A DNA stretch of 64,000 bases from Epinephelus fuscoguttatus (taxonomy: Eukaryota > Chordata > Actinopteri > Perciformes > Serranidae). This document shows positions 23,032-36,419 of the stretch, in pieces; the stretch's first letter is position 1, and each line of letters opens with the position of its first letter. The notes under the pieces are model-generated. The model made no database searches. It saw only the letters and a program-made list of their open reading frames with translations, and was not told the origin of the DNA. Both the position numbers and the translations under genes were made by a program. Where the stretch lies: positions 18,504,907 to 18,568,906 of the forward strand of contig NC_064756.1 of NCBI RefSeq assembly GCF_011397635.1, in the 5' to 3' direction.

Positions 23032-25466
23032 CTTTATTTGCACATAAAAAAAAACCCCTGCATGAACACGCTGAAATTTCACAAAAAAAAAAAAAAAAAA
23101 AAAGTCAGAAAAACTTTTTTTAACTCTTGGTTGAGGTGGAAAAGCAAAGCAAACTGCCACAGTGCAATGGAAATTCATTGTCATTGATATTTTTTCTGGG
23201 TTATTGTAGTGTTGAATTGTACATTGTACATTGTACATTGTATTGGTTGCTGTTTCCTGTTGCTCTGCATGGTTTGAGCACCGTCTTGAGAATACTTATG
23301 TTGTTGCTGCTGCCATCTTGTTGTCTTCTGTCTGTCTAATTTTTAATTATCATTTTATTGGTTTCAGAACATGTTGCCAAAACACTGCAGTTAAACATGA
23401 GCCAGCTGGCTAACACTGGCACATTCACATAAATATTGGTTAATGTGTTTTTCTTACGACTCAATTAACGAAATTAAGTTAAAACACTGATGCTTTTGCT
23501 CCACTTGAGAGAAGAAATGAACCGGGTGCACCGGAAATCTTTCTTAAATTGATATACAAATTTTATAGAAATGCCATTCACACTGTTTCTGTTTTCGCCC
23601 TTTTTTTTTGTACCAAAAACAACCTCCTTTACTAGCAGAGAAAAAATAATAAACCCATGATAAACTTCTGTCCTTGTATCAGGATAAATCTAAATAACAA
23701 TGAACCACACTTTAGGGAGCAAAGAAGTCACTTTCATCTGCAATTTCAACTCTCTACTGAATCCAACATCAAACAATGTCCTATATATGTAGGCCAGTAA
23801 AGACGGTAAAATGCAGCAATTCACAACTGCCTTAGTGCGTGTTACATACTCAGTATATAGAACAATGTACATCAGTGGCATTTCACATTCAACACTCTCA
23901 GTTATACATGACGTTCCTGGAGTATAATCCACGAAATGATGCTGGTACCTTGTTGAACTTGTAAAACTGTTACAAGGTTTCACATCAAGGAAAAAAAAAA
24001 GTGTCATCTGATTGAAAACGTGGTTGGACTGTAACTATTCAACAAATCCTTGCACAATGGTTCATATGATAGCGAACAAAATTGCACATTCAGTGGTTCA
24101 TATGATGATTGGCGCTTTTTTAATTGCATCATCTTTTTTGCGGGTGACTTGTGCCACCAATGCACTTAGATCCTAATAGTGGCATAACAGTAGTGGATGG
24201 AAACTTGGCTTAAGATACTGCTATCGTAGTTAGGTTTGAGGGTTTGATCGTGGAGAAAGTTTGTTTTCCTCTAACCTCTATCAAGCGGCGTTTAGTTCCC
24301 TTATCTCAACCAATGTTAATACAATTCTGATATCATTTTTGGGTCATTTCTGAAGGCACAGACACCTTCTTTGATGATAACTTTGCAGTCCTCTTTAATT
24401 ATGTGGATAAAACAGATGGATGAATTTTAATACGGCTGCTTACTTGACACTATGGTTAACACATATGTATCATGAAGTGCCCCTCACCCACCATGTAGCC
24501 TACAAATTCATACAAAGAGCCAGATGGATAATGAGGTTAGGTTGCTCTTTGACAAGATGTGTTTGCTGACATTTGCTACTGGGAAAACAGATTGTAAATT
24601 CTAAATCCGTTAAATACAGTCAAACTAATTGAAATGTATAATATTAACATAAAATTGTCAAATAGTCAAAGGCTACATACTGTAAATCTTTCTCTGTACC
24701 ACTTTCTAATGAGACATATTTTACAGATTGTTGATGCATTGTAACTAATGGCTTTACTAAAAGTGATTGAATTAATTATCAGTGCTTTGTTTAAGACACT
24801 AAGAAGATCACATTTTGCATTGCTACAACTTGCTACAATATAAGAAGCTGAGTTTCCTCATGACTCTTTCTGTCTAATAAGCTTTTAAGTCTGCAGTTAT
24901 AAATAAAAGATATGAGACATTAGAGGATGATTTATTAATCATAATAAAGCCATTAGTTTTAACTTCTAAACCCTTTATGAGCTTCAGCTGGATGCAAGAG
25001 AGTCAAAGACAGAAGAAAACACAAAGTTAACTTTAATGTCAATTTTCAGATGGAGCTAAATAATTCAAAGATTACAAAGTTCATTGAAAAGTAAGCGGCT
25101 GTGTACTGGGTGCCAAAAGAGCTTACATGCAAATGACACACCACCATCAATAATTCTGCAGGGTTTGCCTAGCATGCTTCCAGCACAAGTTTACCCCTGC
25201 CCCCCCTTACTCCTCGCAACATACACAACCATACAGAAGGAGAGAGGGAAGTGCTGAGTGAATAAACTCTTCCATGAAGCATGAAAAGCGCTCATTGTGT
25301 CATTATGTAGCACATCCACCACCACACTCATCTAGCGAAGCACAGCAGAGCAGTTTCAGAGACCTTCCTCGTAGTCTTTCTTTTGCTTTTTGAAATTATT
25401 TATTTTTGTTGCTGTCTGTAGTTTTACTTTTACACACTCAAGCTGGCAACCATCGATCCAGGGATA
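23032..25466. other. Intergenic region and likely promoter area of the C14orf132-like gene
   Basis: A homopolymer A run lies at 23083-23103 and three 'ttgtacattg' repeats at about 23217-23240. Most of the rest is A+T-rich and featureless. The 150 bases before 25467 include a polypyrimidine tract and TCTGTAG (25414-25420) that looks like a splice acceptor, so 5' untranslated exons may lie further upstream. Confidence 0.4.
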
Positions 25467-28400
25467 ATGGAGTTATCGCTGATGGCAGCACAGGTAAGGA
25501 AATGGAAATACATTTACATCTAAGCAATGAAATCCGAATTCTTCTTTTTGATTTTTTGTTTTTGTTAAGGAGGAGCAACGTGCTGGATTACTGTACTAGG
25601 GCAGTGTAACATTATTGTTTTCTGTTATACTGTAAGTAAACCACCTAACCAAGCTCAGTAAAGGACAGTAGAGCTAATGAGTTGTTATGGTCTTTAATTT
25701 TACCTGTGTGTTTTAATTTCTTTTGCATTTTTCTGCTTTGACTTTATGAGATTTGTGACGTATTTGCTGATATTTGCTGCTTTGTGACAAAGTATTTAGA
25801 GTCCACAATCTCACAATAATCATGAAATAACTCATGTCAGATAAATCTGATACAAGACAAGACACAATGTAGATGCTGCAGCGTCTATTTTTATCAGCAA
25901 GAGAGTGCAAACATAATGACTCGGTAGTGAAACATAGCTGCACGTATTGAGTCACAGGAGCATAAGAAAAGTTTTTGTGCATTTGTAACACAATTACATT
26001 GAGGATATACGTGCAGAGATGACAGACTACAATGTTGCTTTTCAAAATAAGACACGAAAGCAAGGACTCGTGCTTTATTTGGACAACTGAGTCACTGTGA
26101 TGCTGCTTCTTCGCAGTCCGTCATTTTAACAACTTGCATCTATTGGTTACAGTTTGCATTTTAACTTCTTAACATTTTAAAGTTTTACAAAGAGGTCAAG
26201 CGGCTCCTATTTTCCCCACTTGTGTTGCTCACTGCATATATTCATAATATTTTAAAGATTTGTCTGCTAGTGTCAAAACAGTTTGCAATTAAAGAAGTAA
26301 CACAACAGTAATAAAGGGTTTTCAGTTTTTTAAAGCATGCATTATACACATTTTTTCATGTTGTATACCACTAATATAATGTAAGAAATTGTAATTGTTC
26401 CTGTTATCTGCAAGGAAAACTACACTACAAACCAGATAAAGCGATTCTTCTGTTGTGTGTTTGCTGGTGTGTTTGTTTCCTCCAATCACAGCTTATGCAG
26501 CAGTCTCATCGACTCTCTTGCTCTGTATCGTGGCAAAACACTCGTGTCCCATTTTCTGCCTGTTTTTTCTCTCTCTGTCTCCTCTGACCTATGATGCTGA
26601 GCTTTAACTAGCCTGAGGGAACAGCTTTATGTTACAGCCGAGGTCCCTTTGCGAGGTGTAGAGTGATGCAGCCTATGGATACGTTTTGAAAGTAATTACT
26701 CCACTGTAGCTTTCAAGTGCATGCACAGTTAAATCCCTGCTTTTACTGCACTGAATCACGTTATTGCCTGAGAATGTTTTTTTTTTTTTTTTTATCTTGG
26801 CAGAAGAAACAACATGGGTAATGGCTTAGTGAGGAAAATGGTTTATTACAGCTATGGTTTTAGATAAGCAATGTTTTTGAGAATATTTATGTCTGACATA
26901 AAACATAGAAAATGCAGTATCATATAATTTTAATGGCACAAATACTTTGAGTATGTTCACTGACAGACACAAATAACACTAACCAATCTGATCATATCAC
27001 CTAATGGAAATAAGATATTTCTTGTAAGTGCGTTTGTATTCTGGTCCAACTGAATTGAGGGCGGTTTCAAGTTGAAGCCAAATGCTAATTGGTGTTATTG
27101 AGACTGAGCTTATACTGTGCTACTGCTTCTGCATAATTTAATATGACAGTATTCTACTGTAGATTATTAGATTGCTGATGACAATTCGATCACATCTGAA
27201 TTCCCGCTTGTCAGTCAGCTCGCCAATGAGCTGCCTGCTTAAAGATATAACATGATTAAAAGATTAAAATGTCTAAAACAACGAGATGAATGGTATATGT
27301 ATTTGTTGTGTACTTACAGTACATTATCCTAAATAATGTTTCCAATAATGTTCAAACCCAGAGAAATCTGTAATTTTAATCAAGAACACAGTCTGTGTCA
27401 TTTGGTTGCTGTTGCCTGTCAGTGGTGTCATATCCTCTCTGCAAAATCGTCATCATAAATTTACTTTTCATACAGTTTAAAGCCACATTTTTACAATAAA
27501 CTTTATCAATCTTGGTTGTTTTTATTTTAACCTGATGAAGGATTTCAGTCATCGAACATCAGGAAGGTCGCTGACAGCATTGGAGAAACACAGATTTTTA
27601 ACATGAAACTGCTTTATTCAGCATTTTTAGTGGTTTAAATCACCAGGTCCATTTGTTTTGGAGAGGGAGAGACCATTGCAGATAATTCAGCTCTTGGTAA
27701 AAACCTCCTGAACATCTGGGCCCTTATTCACAAAGATTCTCAGAGTCCTCTCAGAGAGCTCCTAACTTAGTCTAAAAATTCCTAGCAAGGAATCTTAGCT
27801 TAAGAGTGATTCAGGAAGTTTCTGAGAGCAACTCTGAGCAAGGAGGGGACAGAAACTTTTATCCTAGTGAGGAGGTGTGGTTGACCCTGTTGCTAGGTAT
27901 GACGCAGTCTTCTAAAAGCTGTGATTGGTTGTTAGAAAAAGAAAAAAAAAAAAAGAAAAACTAATGTGCTCCTAGTAATGAATGGACAGTGAAATGAACC
28001 GATCATAGAACTTAGACTGTATTAAGAAATGTGTAATCGGGAAAATGATTTTATGTCATGATGATGAAAAAATTAAATTAATTGTTACACAGTTTCAAAA
28101 TGTTTGAACGTATCTCATTCACATGCCGATTATTATATTGATTTGCTTATTGTTATGTTTACTTGCCATGCTGGTAATTTTACTACTTAATCTATTTGAT
28201 ATTAATGGTGGACGCAGACTCAGCTGTCAGCAATTACTGTGATTGCTGGCCTCCTTGTAAAAAGCGGTTTGATTTGGCAGAATGACCAAAACAACGAATG
28301 AAATGGAGAAAAAAAGAACGAGAAAGCCGAACTAGACAGAAGAGCAGTGCCTGCTGTTGGCGCAGCTCGTGGAGGAGAACAAATGAGTTTTAAGAGGGAA

Positions 28401-31400
28401 ATTAGGTCCCAGGATCACGGCACAAGGGAAGAGGCAGACTTGGGAGCGTATTGCCCGACAAATCAATGCGTCGCTCCCTCTCCTTTTACGGACAAGCGAT
28501 ATGTGAAAAGCGCTGGTACGTGCTGCAATCCAAAGCAGGCGTTATTGTGTTACTACGCTGGGTGGGAAAAGTAAGCTAATCCCTGATGAGGTCAACCACA
28601 AACATTATCCCTGCACGATCAAGCCGGTAGCGTCTTATTAAATCGCTATTGTTCAATATACGGAGAATATCTCTCCTTCCTCTCTGTCTTTCCACCATCT
28701 TCTCTGTTTAAGACACTCTTAGGCTTCTTAAAAGTCCTCCTCCCTCCTCTTAACAGTTTTTCACCTTAGGAGCTCTCTTAAGGCCTAAGATGCTTTGTGA
28801 ATAACTTTTATCTTACCAAAGGAAAATTCTAAGAAAAATCTTAGAATTCGAGGAATTCTCAGATTTTTCTTAAAATGACGTCACTAAGAGCTACTTTTAG
28901 TCTGAGGATTCTTTGTGAATAGAGCCCTAGATCTTAACTTATTAGAGAACAAAGGGAGCCTGGATTAGCAAGTGCTGGGCCAGCAGCCCCTCTGTGATGA
29001 GCCAAATAGTGTCGGAGAAACACTGATTTTTAACATGAAACTGCTTTAATCAGCTTGTCTCTCTGTTTTGGAGAGGAGGGGACCTCTGTGGATAATTCAG
29101 CTCCCCATAAATACCTCCTAAATGATAAACACTACAGGAATCCTAACTGGGAGAGCAGACTACAGTGACAGCCTTGCTTCATCTTTTGTTACTGTTTTGA
29201 CTGATCCCTGACCCCTAATGGCAGAAAATTACACATCGTATGTTTAAAGGCTCTTTAAGTCTTCCTAAGCTTGAAAAGTTTTTGTCACATACAGCAAACA
29301 TCTCCTCCTGATCCACTAGCTACATGTCCTCTGGATATGCTGTGAAAAAGTCCTGTCTCTGTAGGCAGCCCAGGCTCCGCAAATGGCAACAAAAACACTT
29401 CACTTCTGTTTACGTTATGTCATCAAACAAAACGGAGCTAGCTCGCCTTTTAGCTTCATTGTAGCCTGTAGCTCTAACTGCCTCTCTGGGCACTGCGTTC
29501 ACGTGTGCGCTCTTGCGCGAGACCATGAGACACGGGCACCGTGTTCATGCGTGTGTGCTTGCTTTCGCTGGTCTGGCGCTGGCTGGTTGGTGCAGCCTGG
29601 ACCACAATGTTTTTGTTGCCATTAGCGGAGCCTGGGCTGCCTACAGAGAGTGGACTTTTTCACAGCATATTCAGAGGACATGTAGCTAGCGGATCATGAG
29701 GAGATGTTTGCTGTATGTGGCAAAAACTTAGGAAGACTTAGAAAGCCTTTAAGTGTGAAATTACGCTATCTGTTGGTTGCCCATTTTAGCAGACTAACAG
29801 CTTGAGCTTTCATATGTCAAACCTTTTATGACACTACGTCAGGATTAATGTTAAATAACAGAAAGGAACCTAAAAGATGTCTTAAAGCACGACACATGCT
29901 GCAGTCCTGGTGTGCAGATACAATACCTGTTTCCTACAGTGTACCCTGTCCAGCTGAGCAGATGTGATGAGAAATCTCCTATGATAACCATCTGCACAAA
30001 GGTACTAAATCAGCTAACCCTCTGTGCAATAACACACTTATGTGACAGCAAAAGATGCTTCAGTCTTCTCAAAAGTTTTCCAAATGCAATTTGTGAATTA
30101 TAGGTGCTAATATGTCTCTGTGTATAATGTTCCTGCACAGAAATCAGCTCCTATTTTAAGTCTCTAGATTGAGCAGCATTCCCCTTTAATTCTCTGAATG
30201 CTGTCACCGAGGCTGTCTACTCCAGACGTGAACCCTGTCCAGCTGAAGGAGTTTGATGGAAAGCCTCATCTGATAGCCATCTGTTCTCAGATAGTTAATC
30301 AGGTGTGCTCAGTGTGTGGTCCTTAATCACCCAACGCTAACTGTCTCTGCGCGCTCTGCAGTCGACGCCTCAGTGCTCTCACTGAAGAAGCCATGCACCT
30401 TCAAAACTTTGTTTCACAGTAAATTGAAACAATATGGTTTTTTTTGTGCAGCTGAAAGGCTCAAGGGTCACTGAAATGCATTGTGGGTCGGATAATTAAG
30501 GTATGTTTTCATGCAGCAGCAGTACAGTCAGCATATCGGCATTAAACTGCATTTTAGAGTCCAAGACCTTGGGAGGAATATTCATATATCTCTGAGTGCT
30601 TTATGAAAACATTTAATATTTTCGTATGTCATGTCAGTTATCACACAGATGGTAATCTTATTTCAGTCACTGATGAAATGTACTTGAGCGAGACACAGGG
30701 AGCAGTGACTGACCTTGTGTCAGTGACCGGGTTCTCCTTTCTATCCCAAGCCTCCTTTTTTCTGGGACTGAATGTTAAATTGGTCTTAATTAACTCGTGT
30801 CCATCAAAGTGTGTGTGATAGAGAGATAGGTCAGATTACCATCTGTTTAAGAGTTTATCAGGTACTTCTGGGGGTCGTCTCTGTGTCACAGACAGCAGAT
30901 CTGATCCATCATGAGCAGCTCTTCCTTTCAGTAAAACCAAAAAGTGTGTGTGTGTTAGAAAAATACAACAGATACACTAAGTTTTCTTATATTTATATGA
31001 AATTAGAATTACACTGGAGCCACAGTTAAGCTGACACACAGTATTGTAGGATTTTAGAGCAAAACCATGTTCTTCATGAAGTTTATTTTTATTTTTACTT
31101 TTTTTATTTTGTGATCAAATGTATAATTTTTCCCCTATTTTATTCCATTATATTTCCAGACATCAATAACAACTGTATAGAAATCTGTCATATCTTTAAT
31201 GAAGGGAATACCAAAGTTTTACCCTTAATTCATAAGTAGTCATTTTTAATTTAATTTAATTTAATTTAATTTAATTTAATTTTTTTGGCAAGTGACAGGT
31301 GACTTACAAATCAGAAGTTTCACTGATTCAGCTTATTTTAGCTAACACAAGATCAATACAATACAAATGCTACAATACTCTCTGAGTATCTCTGAGTATA

Positions 31401-34400
31401 CTTACACCTACAAGCTCAGGACATGCTGCTTGAATATACTTATTTTTTTGTAACACAAACAGTACTGATATCAGCAGAATGATGCTGAAGTCAGGAAGTC
31501 TGAAGTTCAGGCCCATTAAAAACAACTGGAGTCCAGGAGCAGCTGGAATAGCTGGGTCGCGCAAACTTTTGATTAATCAGATCTTGAGGTGTTGATCTAG
31601 AATAGGGATGTCTATGTTTGTACCTTGTTACCAGCCACACAAGTGGGGCTGTTATTGTTTTCACCTTGTGTGTGTGTCACCACACCAATGTGGTCCTGGA
31701 GGCACCTATAGCAGGTATATCACAGACGCAGTTTTGAGAACATTACCAAGTGTTTACATGTCTCACATTTGTCTGTGGACAGACTTTTGATCACATTGCC
31801 ACCATGCAAGATGCAGTCACAGAAATTGCCAGGTATGTAGTTGAGATCACAATGAAGGCTGAGTTGGATGTGGTCCGAGCAAAGGTAGAGGGCTAGGAAG
31901 TGCTTTACCACTTTATACCCCTGAACGACATTCGGTTTAAATATCCTAAGGATTTAGGGTGCTGCTATGGGCAGAAATGGTATATAATACATAAAACTAT
32001 TTTTTCATTATTTTATAATCATCTGAGAATAAGATTCCTTGTGTTTTCAGTAGTTTAGATTGAGCTGTTGTTCATGTTCAGTTCTGCAACCTCACCGTTA
32101 GATGCCACTAAATCCTGCACACTGTATCACTGCTGGTGTGATTCCATCACAATCTTATCTTATCTTATCTTATCTTACCACACCACACCATACCTTATCT
32201 TACCATACTGTATGTTATGTTACATTATGTTATGTTATGTTACGTTACATTACCTTACCTTACGTTACTTTACCTTACCTTACCATATCTTACCTAGGCA
32301 TTTACCTGTAGCACAACATTCCACTCTCCAACTTATTTTATAACTGCCTCCCACAGCTTCTTGTCCCCCTGTGTCTGCTTCTCTTTTATTACTGGGGTGC
32401 TAAGTAGTTTTGATATTTATATGCCCACACAGGTCAGCAAGGTGCTGCAGTGATGGGCATTGTTCCCTCAAAAGATTCCTGGTTCAAACCTCGGGGTGGG
32501 GGAACCCTTCTGTGCAGAGTTTGCATGTTCTCCCCGTGTCAGCGTGGGTTTTCTCCAGGTGCTCCAGCTTCCTCCCACAGTCCAAAGACATGCAGGTTAA
32601 CTGGTGACTCTAAATTGTCTGTAGGTGTGAATGTGTGTGTGGATGGTTGTCTGTCTCTATGTGTCAGCCCTGTGATAGTCTGGCGACCTGTCCAGGGTGT
32701 ACCTTGCCTCTCACCCAGTGACAGCTGGGATAGGCTCCAGCGCACCCACGACCCCTAAAAGGATAAGCGGTTATGGAAAATGAATGAATGAATGCCCACA
32801 TATTACTTTAAATAGATATTTATCTGCCTTGACATTGGCTTATTTTGCATGTTTGACAAAATTGTGGACCACCTTAAAGATGTAGTGTCTGGGTAATTTT
32901 ACAGCCCAAGTGATCTGAGTCAGTTATCTGAGGTGGATGGATCTATGCATAAGTATCTATGCATAAGGTGTCTTTATGTGGAAAATGTGAGAGCATCTTT
33001 ACACTTCCTGTTCCTTTATTATTTCAGCATGGGGGGGTTGAGATAACCTGTAGTGATAAGCAGAGGTTATGATTCTGCTGAACACATGAAGCATGCAGGC
33101 AGATGAGTCACTCATGGCATGCATAGTTTAAGCTGTAATAATGCTTTATTCATTCAGCATGAATGGCATGACAGATTAGAGGCATACTCACATCAGACAT
33201 GTATATGTTTGGACACAAATGTACTTTTGTTACGTAAATGAGTCAATTGTCAAGCCACACTTCATCTCAGAGATTGTTCTGTTCCTTTATGACGAGATTA
33301 TTCTGAGATGTTTTATTAAAACCAAGTACATTCATATTTGGAGGATATTATAAATGTTGGTGTATACATGTCATTATTATACATTATATTGATTTGTTAG
33401 AGTCGGGTTTGATTTTATTAACCAGTTTGTTTAGAGAGAAACAGACAAAATTGACTAAATGTGATTTCTTTGCCCAGCTTTAATCAAAAGGTCAGATAAG
33501 ATCAAAAAGTTTAAAATGAGATTTTCATTTACAGTATAATTTTAGCACTGACATTTATTTATTTTGCCATGAACCCATCCAACCTGTAACCTTGTTACAT
33601 AAAAGTGTATTGTGTGAGTAATCTTGAGTACATTTAATCACAATGCTTAGAATTTAAATTTGAAATGCTGCAGTTTGTTCATTTCCTGGGATACCTTTGG
33701 AGCATAGTATTATCTCTGTTGCATTGTCAGGTTTTTTGTTTTCTTCCTATAAGAGGATTAGGGTAATCTCTCTCTCACACAGCATATTTCACTTATATTG
33801 CATTAAGATTCGATGTGGCTTGATACAAACCCCAGAGACATCCCTGATAAACCAGTCCATACACCTAAAATATTATGTAATACTGCATGTGGGAAAAAAG
33901 GAATCATTTTCAGTTTCCTCTATTGCTTTGCATGCATAAAATATAAAACGTGTAACATGAGCGTGTGCTTGTGTAATTTATCTTATCCCGCGCCCATGTG
34001 AGTGACCTGTGAAAACATGTGGTACTGCTACTTTTACTCCGGTGAATGAGTGCCATTTCTAGCATTTGAAGACTTGACTTAAAGGCTTAGTCCCAACCTC
34101 CCCTGGATTTTTTTTTTTATTTTATGAACAAAGCTCTATTTTTTATGATATGCACTCTGGCATCTTATTTACCCTTAAAACCTTTTATAAGAATGTATTT
34201 TCCTCATTATTTATTCATTGCAATGTGTAAGAATACTTTGAAACTGCGATTATTAAATTTTAAGAGACTTTTGAGGCGCTTGTACTTCAGCATTTCTATT
34301 TTATGCTATATTATATTTCTACTCCTATACATCTCAGAGGGACACACTGTACTTTTTACTCCACTACATTTGAAAACTTAGATTAATAATACAAAATATA

Positions 34401-36358
34401 ATTAACTAATAAATTTACATATTAAACTTTCCAGCAGTATACAAAGCTGCTAGCTGCAACATAAAAGTGATCGGTGCTCTTCCTCTCTTGCAAGCAATCA
34501 CACAAAATGTGCTGCTTGAATGAAAGAGGACCCAAATAAAATTGCTCTTGATCAGTATTGTTTGTCACAGCCTGCATTCTGCTCCCCTGCTTTCCCTGTG
34601 TTTTTCCACTCTACCTGCCAGCCACCAGCCACGCCCCCCTGATCAAGACAACTCCACTCACCTGTGCATGCAGCTGCTCCTCATCAGCACTCCCTGCATA
34701 TAAGCAGCTGCAGTCTTTCCCTCATTGTCAGGTTCTTCAACCTCATGCAAGACTTTCCAGTGCTTCTTACCTGCCTGATCGCCTCTTTCTGACCCTGCCT
34801 GCCTCTGACCTGTCTATGTCATCTCTTTCCCGGTTAACTCACCAGCCTTCTGTCCCCGCCCACGAGTTCTGCCTCTGCGTCTCTGGTTTCCATCTGCTTG
34901 TGGCTGTGCCGTGTTTTGCTGCCACGACGTTTCAGCCTGAGTGTTCCCACCTGCTTGTCAGTTGCCTGCTGTGAGATGCCACATGCTGCCTTGTGTGTGT
35001 GTTAGGGCTGCCACTAACGATTATTTTCATGGTCGACTAATCTGTTGATTATTTCTTCGATTAGTCGACTAATCATTTCATCGAAAAATGTGTTAAAATG
35101 TTGAAAAATGTCGGTCTGTCTCGCCCAAACCCCAAAATTACGTCATCTAATGTCTTGTTTCATACTCACGCCAAAGGGTTTTAGTTCACTGTTACGGGAG
35201 AGTGTGTAAAGCTGCCAATATCTGAACGTAAGAAGCTGCAGTAAGAGTATTTTGGGATACTTTTCTATGAAAAATGACTCAAACTGATTAGTCGACTACT
35301 AAAATAGTCACTGATTATTTTAATAGTCGATTAGTCATCAATTAGTTGACTAATCGTGGCAGTCCTAGTGTGTGTGTGTCCTCCTTTCGGCTCCTTGATC
35401 CATCGCCTGGTCTCTACTTCCCTGCCTTCTGCTGCTTGCTGGACTGCTCCTCGGATTCCGGACCCCTCCCCTTCTCATCCACTCCATCTGTGAGCCCCTC
35501 TTTCCCTGAACCCAGAGACTGTGTGTGGGCTCTGAGCCCAAAGAACGAACGAACTATTACCTGAATATCTTGGTCAGCTCAAGTTTCTGTTTATTCTGTG
35601 CATAAATAAAGGTCATTACCAGCTGTCACTGAGTGCTGCATTTGGGTTCAGTCACGCCTGTTACGTTATTCTGTTATTTTCAAGGGCTTTAATGCATGAA
35701 CGAAATGACATATGATTCGGGTCTTTTTTTAGAAATTATGATTAGGCCTATGTAAGTGATGACACTGTGGGCACCCTTTTGTGTGTGTATGAGATGCCAT
35801 CCATCTCACTAAACATTCAGAGTAACAGATATATTATTAAGAGAATGAAAGTTCATTTAGAATGGGAAGGGAAGTGGACGTAAGAAACAAGCACAGGACT
35901 TTGAAAGGGCAGAAACCTTTATGATGGCGCCTTTATGCCACGGGCTAGCAGTGGCTCTAAACATGAAGTTTTGCTGCCAACACCCACTGTGACTTACTGC
36001 TGACCCCCTCTGTGGCGAGATCTGCCGACCCCTTCCACATCAAGATCTACCAACCCCCTTCTGTGGCAAGATCTGCCGACCCCTTCTGCATCAAGATCTG
36101 CCGACCCCTTCTGCATCAAGATCTGCCGACTCCCTCTGTGGCAAGATCTGCCGACCCCTTCTGCATCAAGATCTGCCGACTCCCTCTGTGGCAAGATCTG
36201 CCGACCCCTTCTGCATCAAGATCTGCTGACCCCTTCTATTTCAAGATCTGCAAACCCCTTCCGCATCAAGATACAACGCTGAAGGCTTCTGCCCAGGCTT
36301 CAAAATATGACAAGCAAGGATGAGATCATGTTTTGCCTTCACAAGAAACAAACAAAAT

Positions 36359-36419
<61 letters not shown>

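Noticed and set aside
22657..23238. Open frame of 193 codons on the minus strand, similar to frames at 13341-13529 and 32450-32758
   Set aside because: The recurring peptide (CMFSPCQRGFSPGTPASSHS) is a reading of the family A SINE body, seen in several copies.
32068..32343. Two overlapping Tyr/Leu-rich frames
   Set aside because: Products of the (CTTAT)n-type tract.
34558..34974. Open frame of 138 codons on the plus strand
   Set aside because: Lies in the pyrimidine-rich repeat; Ser/Leu/Pro-rich composition explains it.
36001..36323. Possible CRISPR array or repeat protein at the 25-bp repeats
   Set aside because: Units are directly adjacent with no spacers, and the period of 25 shifts the frame at every unit. 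It is a minisatellite in a vertebrate intron.
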